The position numbers were made by a program, and so were the translations under genes. Positions 1-8,631 of a DNA stretch of 64,000 nt are shown here, one piece after another (position 1 is the stretch's first letter; every line of letters starts with the position of its first letter). This stretch comes from Bordetella parapertussis. GTDB taxonomy: Bacteria > Pseudomonadota > Gammaproteobacteria > Burkholderiales > SG8-41. Under the pieces are notes generated by a model that worked only from the letters and a program-made list of their open reading frames with translations, did no database searches and was not told where the DNA came from. Location: assembly GCA_945885345.1 (NCBI GenBank), contig CAMCYP010000001.1, positions 173,519-237,518 of the forward strand, read 5' to 3'.

Positions 1-1
1 C

Positions 2-280
2 ACCGACAAGTACCCGGCCTGGAACAAGACCTTCTGGGAACATCTGGATATCGCGATCTCGCTGCACAGCATCCACACCGTCATCGTCATGGATCACCGC
101 GATTGCGGCGCTTACAAGGTCATCCTCGGTGCCGAACACGCCAAAGACCCCAAGACCGAGAAAGACAGCCACGCCACGCAACTGAAGAAGCTCCGAGCCA
201 TGATCAACGCGAAATACCCGAAGCTTAAAGTGGAAACGCTACTGATGGCGCTCGACGGCAAGGTGGAGACAGCAGGCTAG
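2..280 (+). CDS. Beta-carbonic-anhydrase-like protein (C-terminal part, truncated by window edge)
   Basis: The frame is open from base 2 and ends at 280, so only the last 92 residues are visible. The segment VIVMDHRDCGAYK contains the His-x-x-Cys pair used by beta-carbonic anhydrases as zinc ligands, preceded by a hydrophobic strand, as in that family. Beta-CAs hydrate CO2 to bicarbonate in the cytoplasm. The first zinc ligand (Cys-x-Asp-x-Arg) would lie upstream of the window, so the assignment rests on one motif. The tail after it is shorter and more Lys-rich than in classical beta-CAs, so a divergent subfamily is likely. Confidence 0.6.
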   Translation, partial: TDKYPAWNKTFWEHLDIAISLHSIHTVIVMDHRDCGAYKVILGAEHAKDPKTEKDSHATQLKKLRAMINAKYPKLKVETLLMALDGKVETAG

Positions 281-312
281 GTTGTCCGGAAAAACCGTCG
301 CGGAGCCATCAC

Positions 313-768
313 ATGTACTCAAAAACCCTGTTCGCCGGCTGGGCCGACATGGATTTCAACGCACACATGAAGAACACGGCCTTTCTCGATAAATCCGCCG
401 ATCTGCGCATGATGTTCTTCGCCGACAACGGCTTTCCGGCCGCGGAGTTCTCGCGCCTCAAACTGGGCCCTGTCGTGATGAAAGACGAAGTGGAATACCG
501 GAAGGAAATTAGCCTGTTGCAGGAGATCACGGTCACCCTGGCGATTGCGGGCCACTCCGGGGACGGCAGCCGTTTCGCCTTGCGCAATGAAATTCTCCGC
601 CCGGACGGCACACTCTGCGCCAAGGTGACGAGTACGGGGGGATGGCTGGATTTGACCGCGAGAAAACTGATCGCGCCACCGGAAGCCTTGCATAACGCGA
701 TGAAGTCACTCCCGAGAACGAGCGATTTCATGGTGCTGCCATCCAGCATCAAGGAACGCCCGGCCTAG
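313..768 (+). CDS. Acyl-CoA thioesterase-like hotdog protein (4HBT family)
   Basis: A 151-residue protein, the usual length of single-domain hotdog thioesterases. The N-terminal stretch GWADMDFNAHMKNTAFLD has the D-x-N-x-H-M-x-N pattern of 4-hydroxybenzoyl-CoA/YbgC-type thioesterases, where Asp acts in catalysis and the Asn-His-Met turn caps the long helix. It would hydrolyse an acyl-CoA thioester in the cytoplasm; the substrate cannot be read from sequence. It starts 32 bp after the carbonic-anhydrase-like gene and its stop overlaps, by a few bases, the 3' end of the convergent permease gene. Confidence 0.7.
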   Translation: MYSKTLFAGWADMDFNAHMKNTAFLDKSADLRMMFFADNGFPAAEFSRLKLGPVVMKDEVEYRKEISLLQEITVTLAIAGHSGDGSRFALRNEILRPDGTLCAKVTSTGGWLDLTARKLIAPPEALHNAMKSLPRTSDFMVLPSSIKERPA

Positions 769-2075
769 GCGATTCCCTTCACGGCTGCATACACGTACAG
801 CACCGCAATCCCCACCACCGTCATCTTGATGCTGTAGCGCCGGTTCAGTCCCAGCAGTTCTCCAAACGGCAGCCCATAACGCCCCGCCATCCCCAGCATG
901 GTGTTCGACATCGGACAGGCCGTCAGCCCCACACCCCAGCTGATCAGGAACACCATCGCCAGCATGGTCTGGTCGGGCTGCAACGGCATCAGCCACGGCC
1001 CCAGCACCGACACCAGGATGATCGGATGCAAACCGATCCAGGCGCAGACATTCATCACGATCAGGCACAGGCTGGCCTCAAAGGGACCAAAGCGCGAAAA
1101 CGGCAGACCGAGGTCGAGTGCATCGATGGTGCCGTTCATGCCCGCGGACAGGATGCCTGCGGCAAGGAACAGCGTCAGCTCGCTGTTCATCGCAGGCAGC
1201 CGCGTATGGACATGGCGCAGCAGCCTGGGGCCCGCCTGCGCACCGCTGCGTACCAGCAGCGTGATCACGGTGACCAGTGACGCCATCGCGGAGATGATCG
1301 CCAGCACCGACCACTGCGGCTGCCATTCATGCAGCGCCAGCACGCCGGCAGCGAGCACGGCCGGCACCCACAGCGCTTCCAGATGCAACGGATAACCGAC
1401 AAAGTTCTCTGCCCCGCCGTGGTGTTTTGACGTCAGCGTGAACCAGGTCACCGTGATGCCGGCGACGGCAATCGGCATACCCCAGAAAATCAGCTGCGTC
1501 AGGCTGGCTTCGGGCGCCACTGTCAGCGCCGCCGCCATCGCACCGTAAAACGGCGACCAGCTCGAACCGACGATGAAGGCTTGCGACAACGCCATCGCCT
1601 GCGCCATGGTCAGCTTCGTGCGCGCACTCAGCCGGTCGGCAAAAATCGCCACCGCAGAATAATTGATCACCGCGCCAAAGAGATGCACGCCGATCATGGT
1701 CTTGAACAGTGCCCCGCGCCCCTGCTGCAATGCTTCGGCGGCATTGTCCTCGCGCATCGCAATCAGTTGCAGGAAAGACACCGCAATCAACATGCCGGAC
1801 AACGGCACGTTCTGCGTCAGCGCCATTTTGATCAGGCCTTCGCTGCCGCGCATCATGCCGAACAGAATGCCCAGTGCGCCGAGTCCGGCCAGCACCAGCA
1901 CCATGATCAACTGGTGGCGCGGCAAACGCGGCAGCAACAGCAGGCAGGCTGTCCAGGCGATGACGCCGGTGATCCACGCGGGATAGGCCGGCAGCCAGAC
2001 CGCGGCAATGACGAGGAGGACCACCGCGACATAACACCAGGCGGCGAGCTTGTCGCGGGAAACAACCGTGTTCAA
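765..2075 (-). CDS. Polytopic inner-membrane permease, family not recognised
   Basis: The 436-residue product is dominated by hydrophobic segments, roughly 11-12 predicted transmembrane helices (about residues 12-30, 35-50, 55-72, 90-108, 130-150 and onwards). The C-terminal half contains GVGLTACPMSNTMLGMAGRYG, a Gly/Pro/Asn-rich re-entrant-loop-like segment of the kind seen in ion-coupled organic-anion transporters (DcuC/NhaD-like superfamily), but the match is too weak to name a family. The open frame begins at a TTG with no strong ribosome site, so the start is uncertain. It overlaps the thioesterase end by 4 bp in convergent orientation. Confidence 0.55.
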   Translation of the reverse strand: MNTVVSRDKLAAWCYVAVVLLVIAAVWLPAYPAWITGVIAWTACLLLLPRLPRHQLIMVLVLAGLGALGILFGMMRGSEGLIKMALTQNVPLSGMLIAVSFLQLIAMREDNAAEALQQGRGALFKTMIGVHLFGAVINYSAVAIFADRLSARTKLTMAQAMALSQAFIVGSSWSPFYGAMAAALTVAPEASLTQLIFWGMPIAVAGITVTWFTLTSKHHGGAENFVGYPLHLEALWVPAVLAAGVLALHEWQPQWSVLAIISAMASLVTVITLLVRSGAQAGPRLLRHVHTRLPAMNSELTLFLAAGILSAGMNGTIDALDLGLPFSRFGPFEASLCLIVMNVCAWIGLHPIILVSVLGPWLMPLQPDQTMLAMVFLISWGVGLTACPMSNTMLGMAGRYGLPFGELLGLNRRYSIKMTVVGIAVLYVYAAVKGIA

Positions 2076-2128
2076 GCGGGAACTTTCAGAAAACCGGCGG
2101 GATGGCCCCGCCGGCCGAAACCATCAAA

Positions 2129-2902
2129 TCAGAGTACGCCGGACAGACCGCCGTCGACGTTGATGCAGCAGCCGGTGACATAACTCGCGGCATCGGAGGC
2201 AAGGAACGCAATCACGTTGGCAACTTCCGCCGATTCACCCATGCGCTTGATCGGCACGGTCTTGCCGGTATCGGCGTAATGCTGTTCGACCGTCTTGTTA
2301 TTGCGCGCGGCGCCACGTTCCTGCTGCTTCGACTTGATCTTGCCCACCGCAACGACGTTGACCAGGATGTTGTCGGCCGCCAGTTCCTTGGACAGTCCCT
2401 TGGACAGGGCCAGGCCCGCGGCACGACTGACAGTCGTCGGGAACATCGCCGCGCCCGGCTGCTTGGCGCCGACCATGTTCAGGCTGATGATGCGGCCGCC
2501 GCCAACTTTTTTCATATGCGGGATGGCCGCGCGTGCAGTGCGCACCTGCGCCATGACCTTGATTTCCATGTCGAGGTCCCAGAAACTGTCGTCGACTTTG
2601 TCGAAAGCGACCTGGCCCGAACCGCCGGCGTTGTTGACAACGATGTCAAGGCGACCGAAGTGTTTTGCGGTTTCCTCGATGAAGCGCTCCATGTCACCTT
2701 CCTTGGACGCATCGGCAACGATACCCAGCACATCGCCGCCCTGTTTTTTCAGTTCGGCGGCAAACGCGTCAATCAGCTCCTTGCGGCGCGCGCAGAACGC
2801 GACCTTGGCACCCTCCGCGACCAGACGTCGCACGGCGGCCTCGCCGATGCCTTCGGTGCCACCGGTGACTGCCGCAACCTTGCCCTTCAATCCGAGTTCC
2901 AT
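2129..2902 (-). CDS. Short-chain dehydrogenase/reductase-fold protein with a degenerate active site
   Basis: A 257-residue SDR fold: TGGTEGIG near residue 13 is the TGxxxGxG dinucleotide loop, CARR follows strand 2, and VNNAGG is the NNAG motif. The start at 2902 is chosen over the longer frame (to 2962) because GAGGA lies just upstream and MELGLKGKVAAVTGG is the normal SDR beginning. The canonical Tyr-x-x-x-Lys is not visible: where YxxSKAA is expected the protein reads PTTVSRAAG, which places Thr and Arg at the catalytic positions, and the catalytic Ser position reads Asn. It still has the C-terminal VTGCCINVDGG signature. It may bind NAD(P) yet work by a changed mechanism. Confidence 0.8.
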   Translation of the reverse strand: MELGLKGKVAAVTGGTEGIGEAAVRRLVAEGAKVAFCARRKELIDAFAAELKKQGGDVLGIVADASKEGDMERFIEETAKHFGRLDIVVNNAGGSGQVAFDKVDDSFWDLDMEIKVMAQVRTARAAIPHMKKVGGGRIISLNMVGAKQPGAAMFPTTVSRAAGLALSKGLSKELAADNILVNVVAVGKIKSKQQERGAARNNKTVEQHYADTGKTVPIKRMGESAEVANVIAFLASDAASYVTGCCINVDGGLSGVL

Positions 2903-2997
2903 AACGTGATCCTCACTGTAGTCATTATCAAAATCAGGGGGCGATTGTGACACATCCCGCACAACTGCCGCAGCCGGGTTTGCTACACTCGCCGCCC

Positions 2998-3960
2998 ATG
3001 ATCATCGCCATCCCTGACGACTACCACGGACTGGTCCATTCACTGGACTGCACGCAACTGCTGGCCGGCCATGACGTGCGCATTTACAGCGATGCCGCAC
3101 CACCCACCGAGACGCTGGTCAAGAACCTGCGCGATGCCGACATCATCGTGCCGATCCGCGAACGCACGCGTTTCACGCGCGAGATCATCGGACAGCTACC
3201 GAAGCTGAAACTGTTCAGCCAGACCGGACGCAGTTGCCACCATATCGACCTTGAGGCCTGCAAAGAACGCGGTATCGCCGTTGCCGCCGGCAGCCACGCC
3301 TCGCCGTACACCGTCGCCGAGCAGACCTGGGCGATGATCCTCGGCAGCCTGCGCGAGATTCCGCGTGAAACCGCGCTGATGAAAAGTGGCGGCTGGCGCA
3401 ACCGTTTCAGCACCGGACTCAAGGGCCGCACGCTGGGTGTGTTCGGTTTGGGCACCATCGGCAAACTGGTTGCAGCGACCGGCACCAGCTTCGGCATGCG
3501 CGTGCTGGCGTGGGGACGCAACAGTTCGCTGAACGCAGCACGCGCCGCGGGTTACGACACTGCAACGGGCCAGGATGAACTGTTCGAACAATCCGATGTG
3601 CTGGCACTGATGGTGCGGCTGACCAAGGAAACACGCGGCGTGGTCACCGCCGCCCACCTCGCGCGGATGAAACCTTCTGCACTGCTGGTCAACACCGCGC
3701 GTGCCGAATTGATTGCGCCGGGCGCATTGGAAGCCGCGCTGAAAGCGGGATGCCCCGGTTTCAGCGCAGTCGATGTCTACGAAAACGAGCCCGTGCGCAA
3801 CGGTGAACATCCCTTGCTGCAACTCGACAATGCCCTGTGCACCGCGCACAGCGCATGGCTGGAGCGCGATACCTATGAATTGTATTTCGGCGAAGCGTTT
3901 GCGAATGCCGCAGCGTTTGCAGCAGGCAAATCGGCGGGACTGATCAATACAAAAAAATAA
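2998..3960 (+). CDS. D-isomer-specific 2-hydroxyacid dehydrogenase
   Basis: This NAD-dependent dehydrogenase of the D-2-hydroxyacid family interconverts 2-hydroxy and 2-keto acids. The Rossmann fingerprint is GVFGLGTIGK; the catalytic triad is visible as the Arg of LLVNTARAELI, the Glu of DVYENEP and the His of CTAHSAW. I place the start at 2998 (MIIAIPDDYHG), which gives 320 residues and a normal N-terminus; the frame can be extended to 2947 but those residues look non-coding. It is transcribed divergently from the SDR gene. The substrate is unknown. Confidence 0.8.
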   Translation: MIIAIPDDYHGLVHSLDCTQLLAGHDVRIYSDAAPPTETLVKNLRDADIIVPIRERTRFTREIIGQLPKLKLFSQTGRSCHHIDLEACKERGIAVAAGSHASPYTVAEQTWAMILGSLREIPRETALMKSGGWRNRFSTGLKGRTLGVFGLGTIGKLVAATGTSFGMRVLAWGRNSSLNAARAAGYDTATGQDELFEQSDVLALMVRLTKETRGVVTAAHLARMKPSALLVNTARAELIAPGALEAALKAGCPGFSAVDVYENEPVRNGEHPLLQLDNALCTAHSAWLERDTYELYFGEAFANAAAFAAGKSAGLINTKK

Positions 3961-4004
3961 TAAATAAAAAAAATACTTGCGAATTACCCGGCGCTGCACA
4001 GCGC

Positions 4005-5876
4005 TCACGCTTCGCTGGCTATGATCTCCACCCGGTCGCGCCCCACTTCCTTGGCTTTGTAAAGCGCGCGATCGGCGCGCAGCAGCGCAGCGTCGGCACT
4101 GTCGTCCGTGGCGCGCAACGCTGCGACACCGATACTGACCGTCACTTTGATGATGTCGCCTTCATGGTTCACGGCGATCTCTGCGATCCTGCGCCGCAGG
4201 CGCTCCGCAAATTCACGTGCGGCCACCGGCGCCGCACCGGTGAGCAACACGGAAAACTCCTCGCCGCCGAGTCTGCTGCATAAATCGACCTCGCGGATCT
4301 GCGCATTGATCGTTGCAGCAACCTCGCGCAATACCGCATCACCGGCAGCATGGCCCCAGGTATCGTTGATGTTCTTGAAGTAATCCAGATCCAGCATCAG
4401 CACCGCCGCCTGCTGGGCATCGAAACGGCGCAGACGCGCATGTTCTTCTTCCAGGCGCGCGATGAAGGCACGGCGGTTGGGCAGGCCGGTCAGCATGTCG
4501 GTGGCCGCCAGTTCGCGCAGTTCCTGTTCCAGCCGCTTGCGCTCGGTGATGTCTTCGACCACGCGCAGAAAATACAGCGGCTGCCCCTCGGGATCACGCA
4601 CCAGTGACACCGTGCGGTTGACCCAGATCAGCTCGCCGCCTTTACGCACATACCGCTTCTCTGCAGAAAGACTGCTCGCCTCGCCGGACAGCAAAAGTTT
4701 GCGGTAATTACTGTCTGACTCCTGATCGTCCACGTAAGTGAACTCGCTTGCGGGTTTGCCCAGCACTTCCTCCCGCGTATAACCCAGCATGTCACAGAAT
4801 TTCTGGTTGACCTGCAGATGGCGCCGGTCGAGTGAAGTATGGGCGATGCCGATTGCGGCCTGCTCGAAGGTGGCACGAAAACGCGCCTCGCTGACGGCCC
4901 GCGCGGCACCGGCCCGTTTCTGCCGCGCCAGTGCAACCATCAGCATGCCGGCGAATGCGGCGATCACAATGCTGGCCAGCAAGGCGATGCCGTAGTCGCG
5001 ATTGCGGTTGCGCACAAACCCCGCCAGCACTTCGTCCTGCGCGGCGCCGACAGCCACCACCAGCGGGTAACCGGGCAGCGTGCGGTAACTGAAAAACCGT
5101 GCATGGCCGTCCACCCCGCCACGGCTGACAAAATCACCGACGAGAACCTTCGCCTGCTCAAGCATCAGACTGCTTTTGGAATAATCCTCGCCGAAGGTCA
5201 GCCTGCTGCCGACACGGCGCGCGCGAACAATACCGTCCAGACCGACCAGCACCACCGCCCCCTGGCCGCCGATCTCCGCTTTCTGGTAGAAACGGGTGAA
5301 ATATCCGGGGTCCACCGACAGCACGACCACTCCGCCAAATGAGCCGTCGGGCTTGATAATCCGCCTCGACACCGGCACCTGCCAGACATTGGAAATACGC
5401 CCCAGCACCGGCTTGTTGATATAAAAAGTGTCCTGATTGCGGCGCAGCCGATGCGCCCGGAAAAATTCCCGGTCGGCATAGTTGACCGAAGCTATGGCGG
5501 GCTCCAAAGCCCTGCTGGTCACCACGATGTTGCCACGCTCGTCGACCACGCTGAGGGTGTTGAACAGGCGCCCGTCGAGCACACCTTCCGCGATGTAGCG
5601 ATTGATGTCCAGCTTCGAACCCAGCCGCTGGTACTCGTGACGGATGAACAGCAACGCCCCGTCGAGTCCCTTCAGCGTGCGTACGATATGTTCCTCGTAG
5701 GCCACAGCCAGATTCGCATTTTGCCTGACAGCCGAGGCGATTACATCGGCACGTTCAGTGCGCTGCCCCACCACCACCGCACCCCAGATGGCGGCGATCA
5801 CCACCAGGCTGAACAAGGCGGTCGCAACCGTCAGATCAGTGCACGCCGCGAGGCCGCGACGGATTGCGGCAATCAT
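4005..5876 (-). CDS. Membrane-bound sensory diguanylate cyclase (Cache-like sensor, PAS, GGDEF)
   Basis: It makes cyclic di-GMP from two GTP. Order of domains: transmembrane helix (about 20-40), extracytoplasmic Cache-like sensor (about 45-285), second helix (about 297-315), PAS domain (about 330-450, with the PAC-like FLRVVEDITERKR end), and GGDEF domain (about 460-620). The signature is RLGGEEF, an active variant, and an allosteric I-site RxxD (REVD) lies five residues before it. The start at 5876 makes an ATGA overlap with the preceding hydrolase stop; an in-frame ATG at 5888 is the alternative. It is the last gene of a Nudix-hydrolase-cyclase run, so expression is probably coupled. The ligand is unknown. 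Confidence 0.88.
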   Translation of the reverse strand: MIAAIRRGLAACTDLTVATALFSLVVIAAIWGAVVVGQRTERADVIASAVRQNANLAVAYEEHIVRTLKGLDGALLFIRHEYQRLGSKLDINRYIAEGVLDGRLFNTLSVVDERGNIVVTSRALEPAIASVNYADREFFRAHRLRRNQDTFYINKPVLGRISNVWQVPVSRRIIKPDGSFGGVVVLSVDPGYFTRFYQKAEIGGQGAVVLVGLDGIVRARRVGSRLTFGEDYSKSSLMLEQAKVLVGDFVSRGGVDGHARFFSYRTLPGYPLVVAVGAAQDEVLAGFVRNRNRDYGIALLASIVIAAFAGMLMVALARQKRAGAARAVSEARFRATFEQAAIGIAHTSLDRRHLQVNQKFCDMLGYTREEVLGKPASEFTYVDDQESDSNYRKLLLSGEASSLSAEKRYVRKGGELIWVNRTVSLVRDPEGQPLYFLRVVEDITERKRLEQELRELAATDMLTGLPNRRAFIARLEEEHARLRRFDAQQAAVLMLDLDYFKNINDTWGHAAGDAVLREVAATINAQIREVDLCSRLGGEEFSVLLTGAAPVAAREFAERLRRRIAEIAVNHEGDIIKVTVSIGVAALRATDDSADAALLRADRALYKAKEVGRDRVEIIASEA

Positions 5877-6715
5877 TGCGCCCGCCACTGTCCCGCAGCC
5901 TGCACCGCCCGCCCGTTGCGTTCCAGCCGCAACAGGTGCGCATGCAGCGAGCGCATCGCGACATTGTGGATGCGTTCCGGCACATCATCGTAGGCATGGC
6001 GCACCAGCACTTCCAGTGTTGCCGGACCGGCAGCAGCCAGTGCGGTAAAAATTTTCTCTTCACGTTTCAGGCGGTGCGCAATCAGCCGCCGCACTTCATC
6101 CTGCGGCGTCGTGATCACATGGCCGTGGCCGGGCGCGAATGAAGTGATCGGCAGTGCGAGTAAACGCTCCAGCGAATCAAAATACGCCTGCATGTCGCCA
6201 TCCGGCGGCGAAATCACCACCGTCGAGCCCTGCATCACGTGGTCGCCGGTAAACAGCATGCCGCGGTCTTCCAGCAGATAACAAAGATGATTGGAAGCAT
6301 GTCCGGGCGTATGCACCGCACGCAGCCGGTAATCACCGCAGGCGACCACGTCGCCGTCGCGCAGCGCACGATCCGGCGCGAACGCCTCATCCTGCCTCCC
6401 GTCATCGGGCATCACACCGAAACCGAGAACCTGCGCACTGGTTGCGGCTTTCAACGCACGCGCCAGCGGCGAATGGTCGCGGTGGGTATGCGTGCACAGT
6501 ATCCAGCGCAGTTTGTTGCCCGCGGCCTTCAGCAGTACATCACGGTGCGCGTCGAGTTCGGGACCAGGATCGATCAGCACCAGCTCGTCATCGCCGACGA
6601 GATAGCTGTTGGTACCCGGCCCCGTCATCACGCCGGGATTGGGCGCGGTGATGCGCCGCACACCGGGCGCGATCTCGCGCACTTCACCGGGAACCACGGG
6701 AATCGGCTCGGTCAT
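5873..6715 (-). CDS. Metallo-beta-lactamase-fold hydrolase (LACTB2-like)
   Basis: The 280-residue protein carries the H-x-H-x-D-H metal motif in CTHTHRDHSPLA, the downstream metal His in VHTPGHASNH, the bridging Asp in LFTGDHVM, and a final His in FAPGHGHVI. The C-terminal part (about 205-280) resembles the small winged-helix segment of LACTB2-type MBL proteins. Those are soluble hydrolases or nucleases, and the substrate here is not defined. It begins 2 bp after the Nudix gene and ends in an ATGA overlap with the diguanylate cyclase, so the three are probably one transcript. Confidence 0.8.
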   Translation of the reverse strand: MTEPIPVVPGEVREIAPGVRRITAPNPGVMTGPGTNSYLVGDDELVLIDPGPELDAHRDVLLKAAGNKLRWILCTHTHRDHSPLARALKAATSAQVLGFGVMPDDGRQDEAFAPDRALRDGDVVACGDYRLRAVHTPGHASNHLCYLLEDRGMLFTGDHVMQGSTVVISPPDGDMQAYFDSLERLLALPITSFAPGHGHVITTPQDEVRRLIAHRLKREEKIFTALAAAGPATLEVLVRHAYDDVPERIHNVAMRSLHAHLLRLERNGRAVQAAGQWRAQ

Positions 6716-6717
6716 GG

Positions 6718-7545
6718 TCAGGCGCCGTTCGCGGCATCCATTTCTTCGTAACCGGGTTCGCCGGGCAACACCCGGCGACCATCGGGACCAATGCGCGGCA
6801 GCATCGCTCGTACATCGCGTTTCGCGGCGAGTCCGCGGCGCAGGTTCGCGACCGTGTCGTAATCGGCAAAACTCTCCAGCGTGCGCACGGTGGGCGTACG
6901 CATTTCGAATTCGCCGCGCTTGTGCAGCGACAGCGCATCAGCGGGACTGACCCAGGTCGCGGCAATGGTTTCGCGTTCGTCCTGCAAAGGCTCCTGCCCG
7001 GCAGGCGCTTCGGCCATGAAAAAACGCGTGTCATAACGCCGCGGCAATCCGACCGGCGTAATCCAGTGCGCGAAATAAGTCAGCTGGTCCGCAGCCAGTT
7101 GCAGGTTTTCCGCCTGCAGCAAGGCCGGAAATTCCGCTGTGCCGGCATTCAGCTGGCGGCGATGTTCGGTAAAGCGCTGCGCAATCTGCGGATCTGCCAG
7201 CGAGACCACTGCACCGGCACTGTTGCGTGCCAGCAGCAAACCCGATTCTTCAAACGCCTCGCGGATCGCGGCGACCCAGTAGGCGAGTCCGTCACTCGCC
7301 ACACCCAGCGTGCCGCTCGCTGCAGCGTCGTCGAGACAGCTGCATAAGCCATTGTTTTTAAAAAATAAATCGGTATCGTCCAGGCCGCCACCGGGAAATA
7401 CATGCATGCCCGGCACAAAGCCCGATTTCAGGTTGCGTTTCATCATCAGCACTTCGATGCCACGCCCCGCATCGCGCACGATGGTCACCGTCGCCGACGG
7501 CATCGGTACTGCCGGTTGCTGATTGCTGCTTTTTTCGCTGTTCAC
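6718..7545 (-). CDS. Nudix hydrolase with split Nudix box (NUDT19/RP2-like)
   Basis: A 275-residue pyrophosphohydrolase. The Nudix box is divided: GGGLDDTD near residue 52 is followed by an insertion of about 35 residues and then by AAIREAFEESGLLL, which supplies the REx2Ex2G metal-binding helix. This split arrangement is typical of NUDT19/RP2-type enzymes, which act on CoA or acyl-CoA; that substrate is inferred from family, not seen. It is the first gene of a tight minus-strand run with the MBL hydrolase and the diguanylate cyclase. The first 20 residues are low-complexity and the start could be internal. Confidence 0.78.
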   Translation of the reverse strand: MNSEKSSNQQPAVPMPSATVTIVRDAGRGIEVLMMKRNLKSGFVPGMHVFPGGGLDDTDLFFKNNGLCSCLDDAAASGTLGVASDGLAYWVAAIREAFEESGLLLARNSAGAVVSLADPQIAQRFTEHRRQLNAGTAEFPALLQAENLQLAADQLTYFAHWITPVGLPRRYDTRFFMAEAPAGQEPLQDERETIAATWVSPADALSLHKRGEFEMRTPTVRTLESFADYDTVANLRRGLAAKRDVRAMLPRIGPDGRRVLPGEPGYEEMDAANGA

Positions 7546-7568
7546 TGATTTACCCGTTCACTGCTTAT

Positions 7569-8435
7569 TTACGACTTCACCAGCAACTTGATCAGACTCG
7601 ACGTATCCAGCTTACCACCGCCCTGCTGCTGCACCTTGGCGTAGAACTGGTCGATCAGTGCTATCGACGGCAATTGCGCACCATTGCTTCGCGCCTCTTC
7701 CATCGCGATGCGCAAATCCTTGCGCATCAGGTTCACCGCAAAACCAAAATCGAATTTGCCGTCGACCATGGTCTTGCCGCGGTTTTCCATTTGCCATGAC
7801 GTCGCAGCACCTTTCGAAATCACATCGACCACGCGTTTGGCATCGAGACCCGCGTGCAATGCAAACGCCAAGCCTTCGGCCAATCCCTGCACCACACCGG
7901 CGACGCAGATCTGGTTGACCATCTTGGTTTTCTGTCCCGCACCCGAGGGTCCCATCAAGGTCACCGCGCGCGCGTAATGCGCGATCACCGGCTCGGCGCG
8001 CGCAAAAGCTTCGGCGTCGCCGCCGACCATCACCGTCAGGATGCCCTGCTCAGCACCCGACTGGCCACCGGAAACCGGCGCGTCGAGAAAATGCAGGCCC
8101 TGTGCGTGCGCCACAGCATGCAGTTGCTGTGCCACCGCCGCTGACGCTGTAGTGTGGTCGACAAAAATGGCGCCGTGCTTCATTCCCTGAAAAGCGCCGA
8201 GCTGGCCGATAGTGACTTCACGCACGTCATCGTCATTGCCGACACAGCTGAATACGATGTCAGCCGCCGCTGCCGCTGCAGCCGGCGTATCGGCCACCGT
8301 GCCGCTGTGCTGCGCCGCCCAGGCCTGCACTTTGTCGCGCGAACGGTTATAGACCGTCACTGAATGCCCCGCCTTGGCCAGATGCCCCGCCATGGGCCCG
8401 CCCATAACGCCCAATCCGATAAATGCCAGTTTCAT
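7569..8435 (-). CDS. NAD(P)-dependent beta-hydroxyacid dehydrogenase (3-hydroxyisobutyrate / tartronate semialdehyde reductase family)
   Basis: At 288 residues from the chosen start it has the usual length. FIGLGVMGGPMAGHL is the family's N-terminal dinucleotide fingerprint, DAPVSGGQSGAEQG is the substrate-binding signature, and the catalytic Lys lies in GAGQKTKMVNQI. The enzyme would oxidise or reduce a short 3-hydroxyacid or semialdehyde in the cytosol. The start at 8435 (MKLAFIGLG) is preferred over 8483 because the longer version adds a non-conserved basic leader. It sits 24 bp after the Nudix gene start and is separate from the iron operon that runs away on the other strand. Confidence 0.82.
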   Translation of the reverse strand: MKLAFIGLGVMGGPMAGHLAKAGHSVTVYNRSRDKVQAWAAQHSGTVADTPAAAAAAADIVFSCVGNDDDVREVTIGQLGAFQGMKHGAIFVDHTTASAAVAQQLHAVAHAQGLHFLDAPVSGGQSGAEQGILTVMVGGDAEAFARAEPVIAHYARAVTLMGPSGAGQKTKMVNQICVAGVVQGLAEGLAFALHAGLDAKRVVDVISKGAATSWQMENRGKTMVDGKFDFGFAVNLMRKDLRIAMEEARSNGAQLPSIALIDQFYAKVQQQGGGKLDTSSLIKLLVKS

Positions 8436-8571
8436 GTCCGCATCCCGCAGCTTGATATGGAACCGCCGACTATATCCCGGCAACCCGGCGGGTCAAGGTC
8501 ATCAGTCCACCAGGCAGGCCGGAAATGGCCGCCGGAACAATAACTGGTACTTGCCACTTGCGAACAGGAAT

Positions 8572-8590
8572 GAGAACAATTATCATTATT
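8572..8590 (+). promoter_or_regulatory. Putative Fur box upstream of tonB
   Basis: This 19-bp stretch matches the GATAATGATAATCATTATC Fur consensus at 14 positions, including an unbroken ATCATTAT run. It lies about 40-75 bp before the tonB start, the first gene of an iron-uptake run, so iron-dependent repression of the whole operon is the natural reading. Confidence 0.7.
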
Positions 8591-8631
8591 AGCCTTATTC
8601 GAGTTGACCCAGATCCCCCATAAACAATGAC

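Noticed and set aside
2102..2950. 282-residue plus-strand ORF opposite the SDR gene
   Set aside because: Antisense shadow: GC-rich third positions of the SDR gene keep the opposite frame open; no domain or ribosome site.
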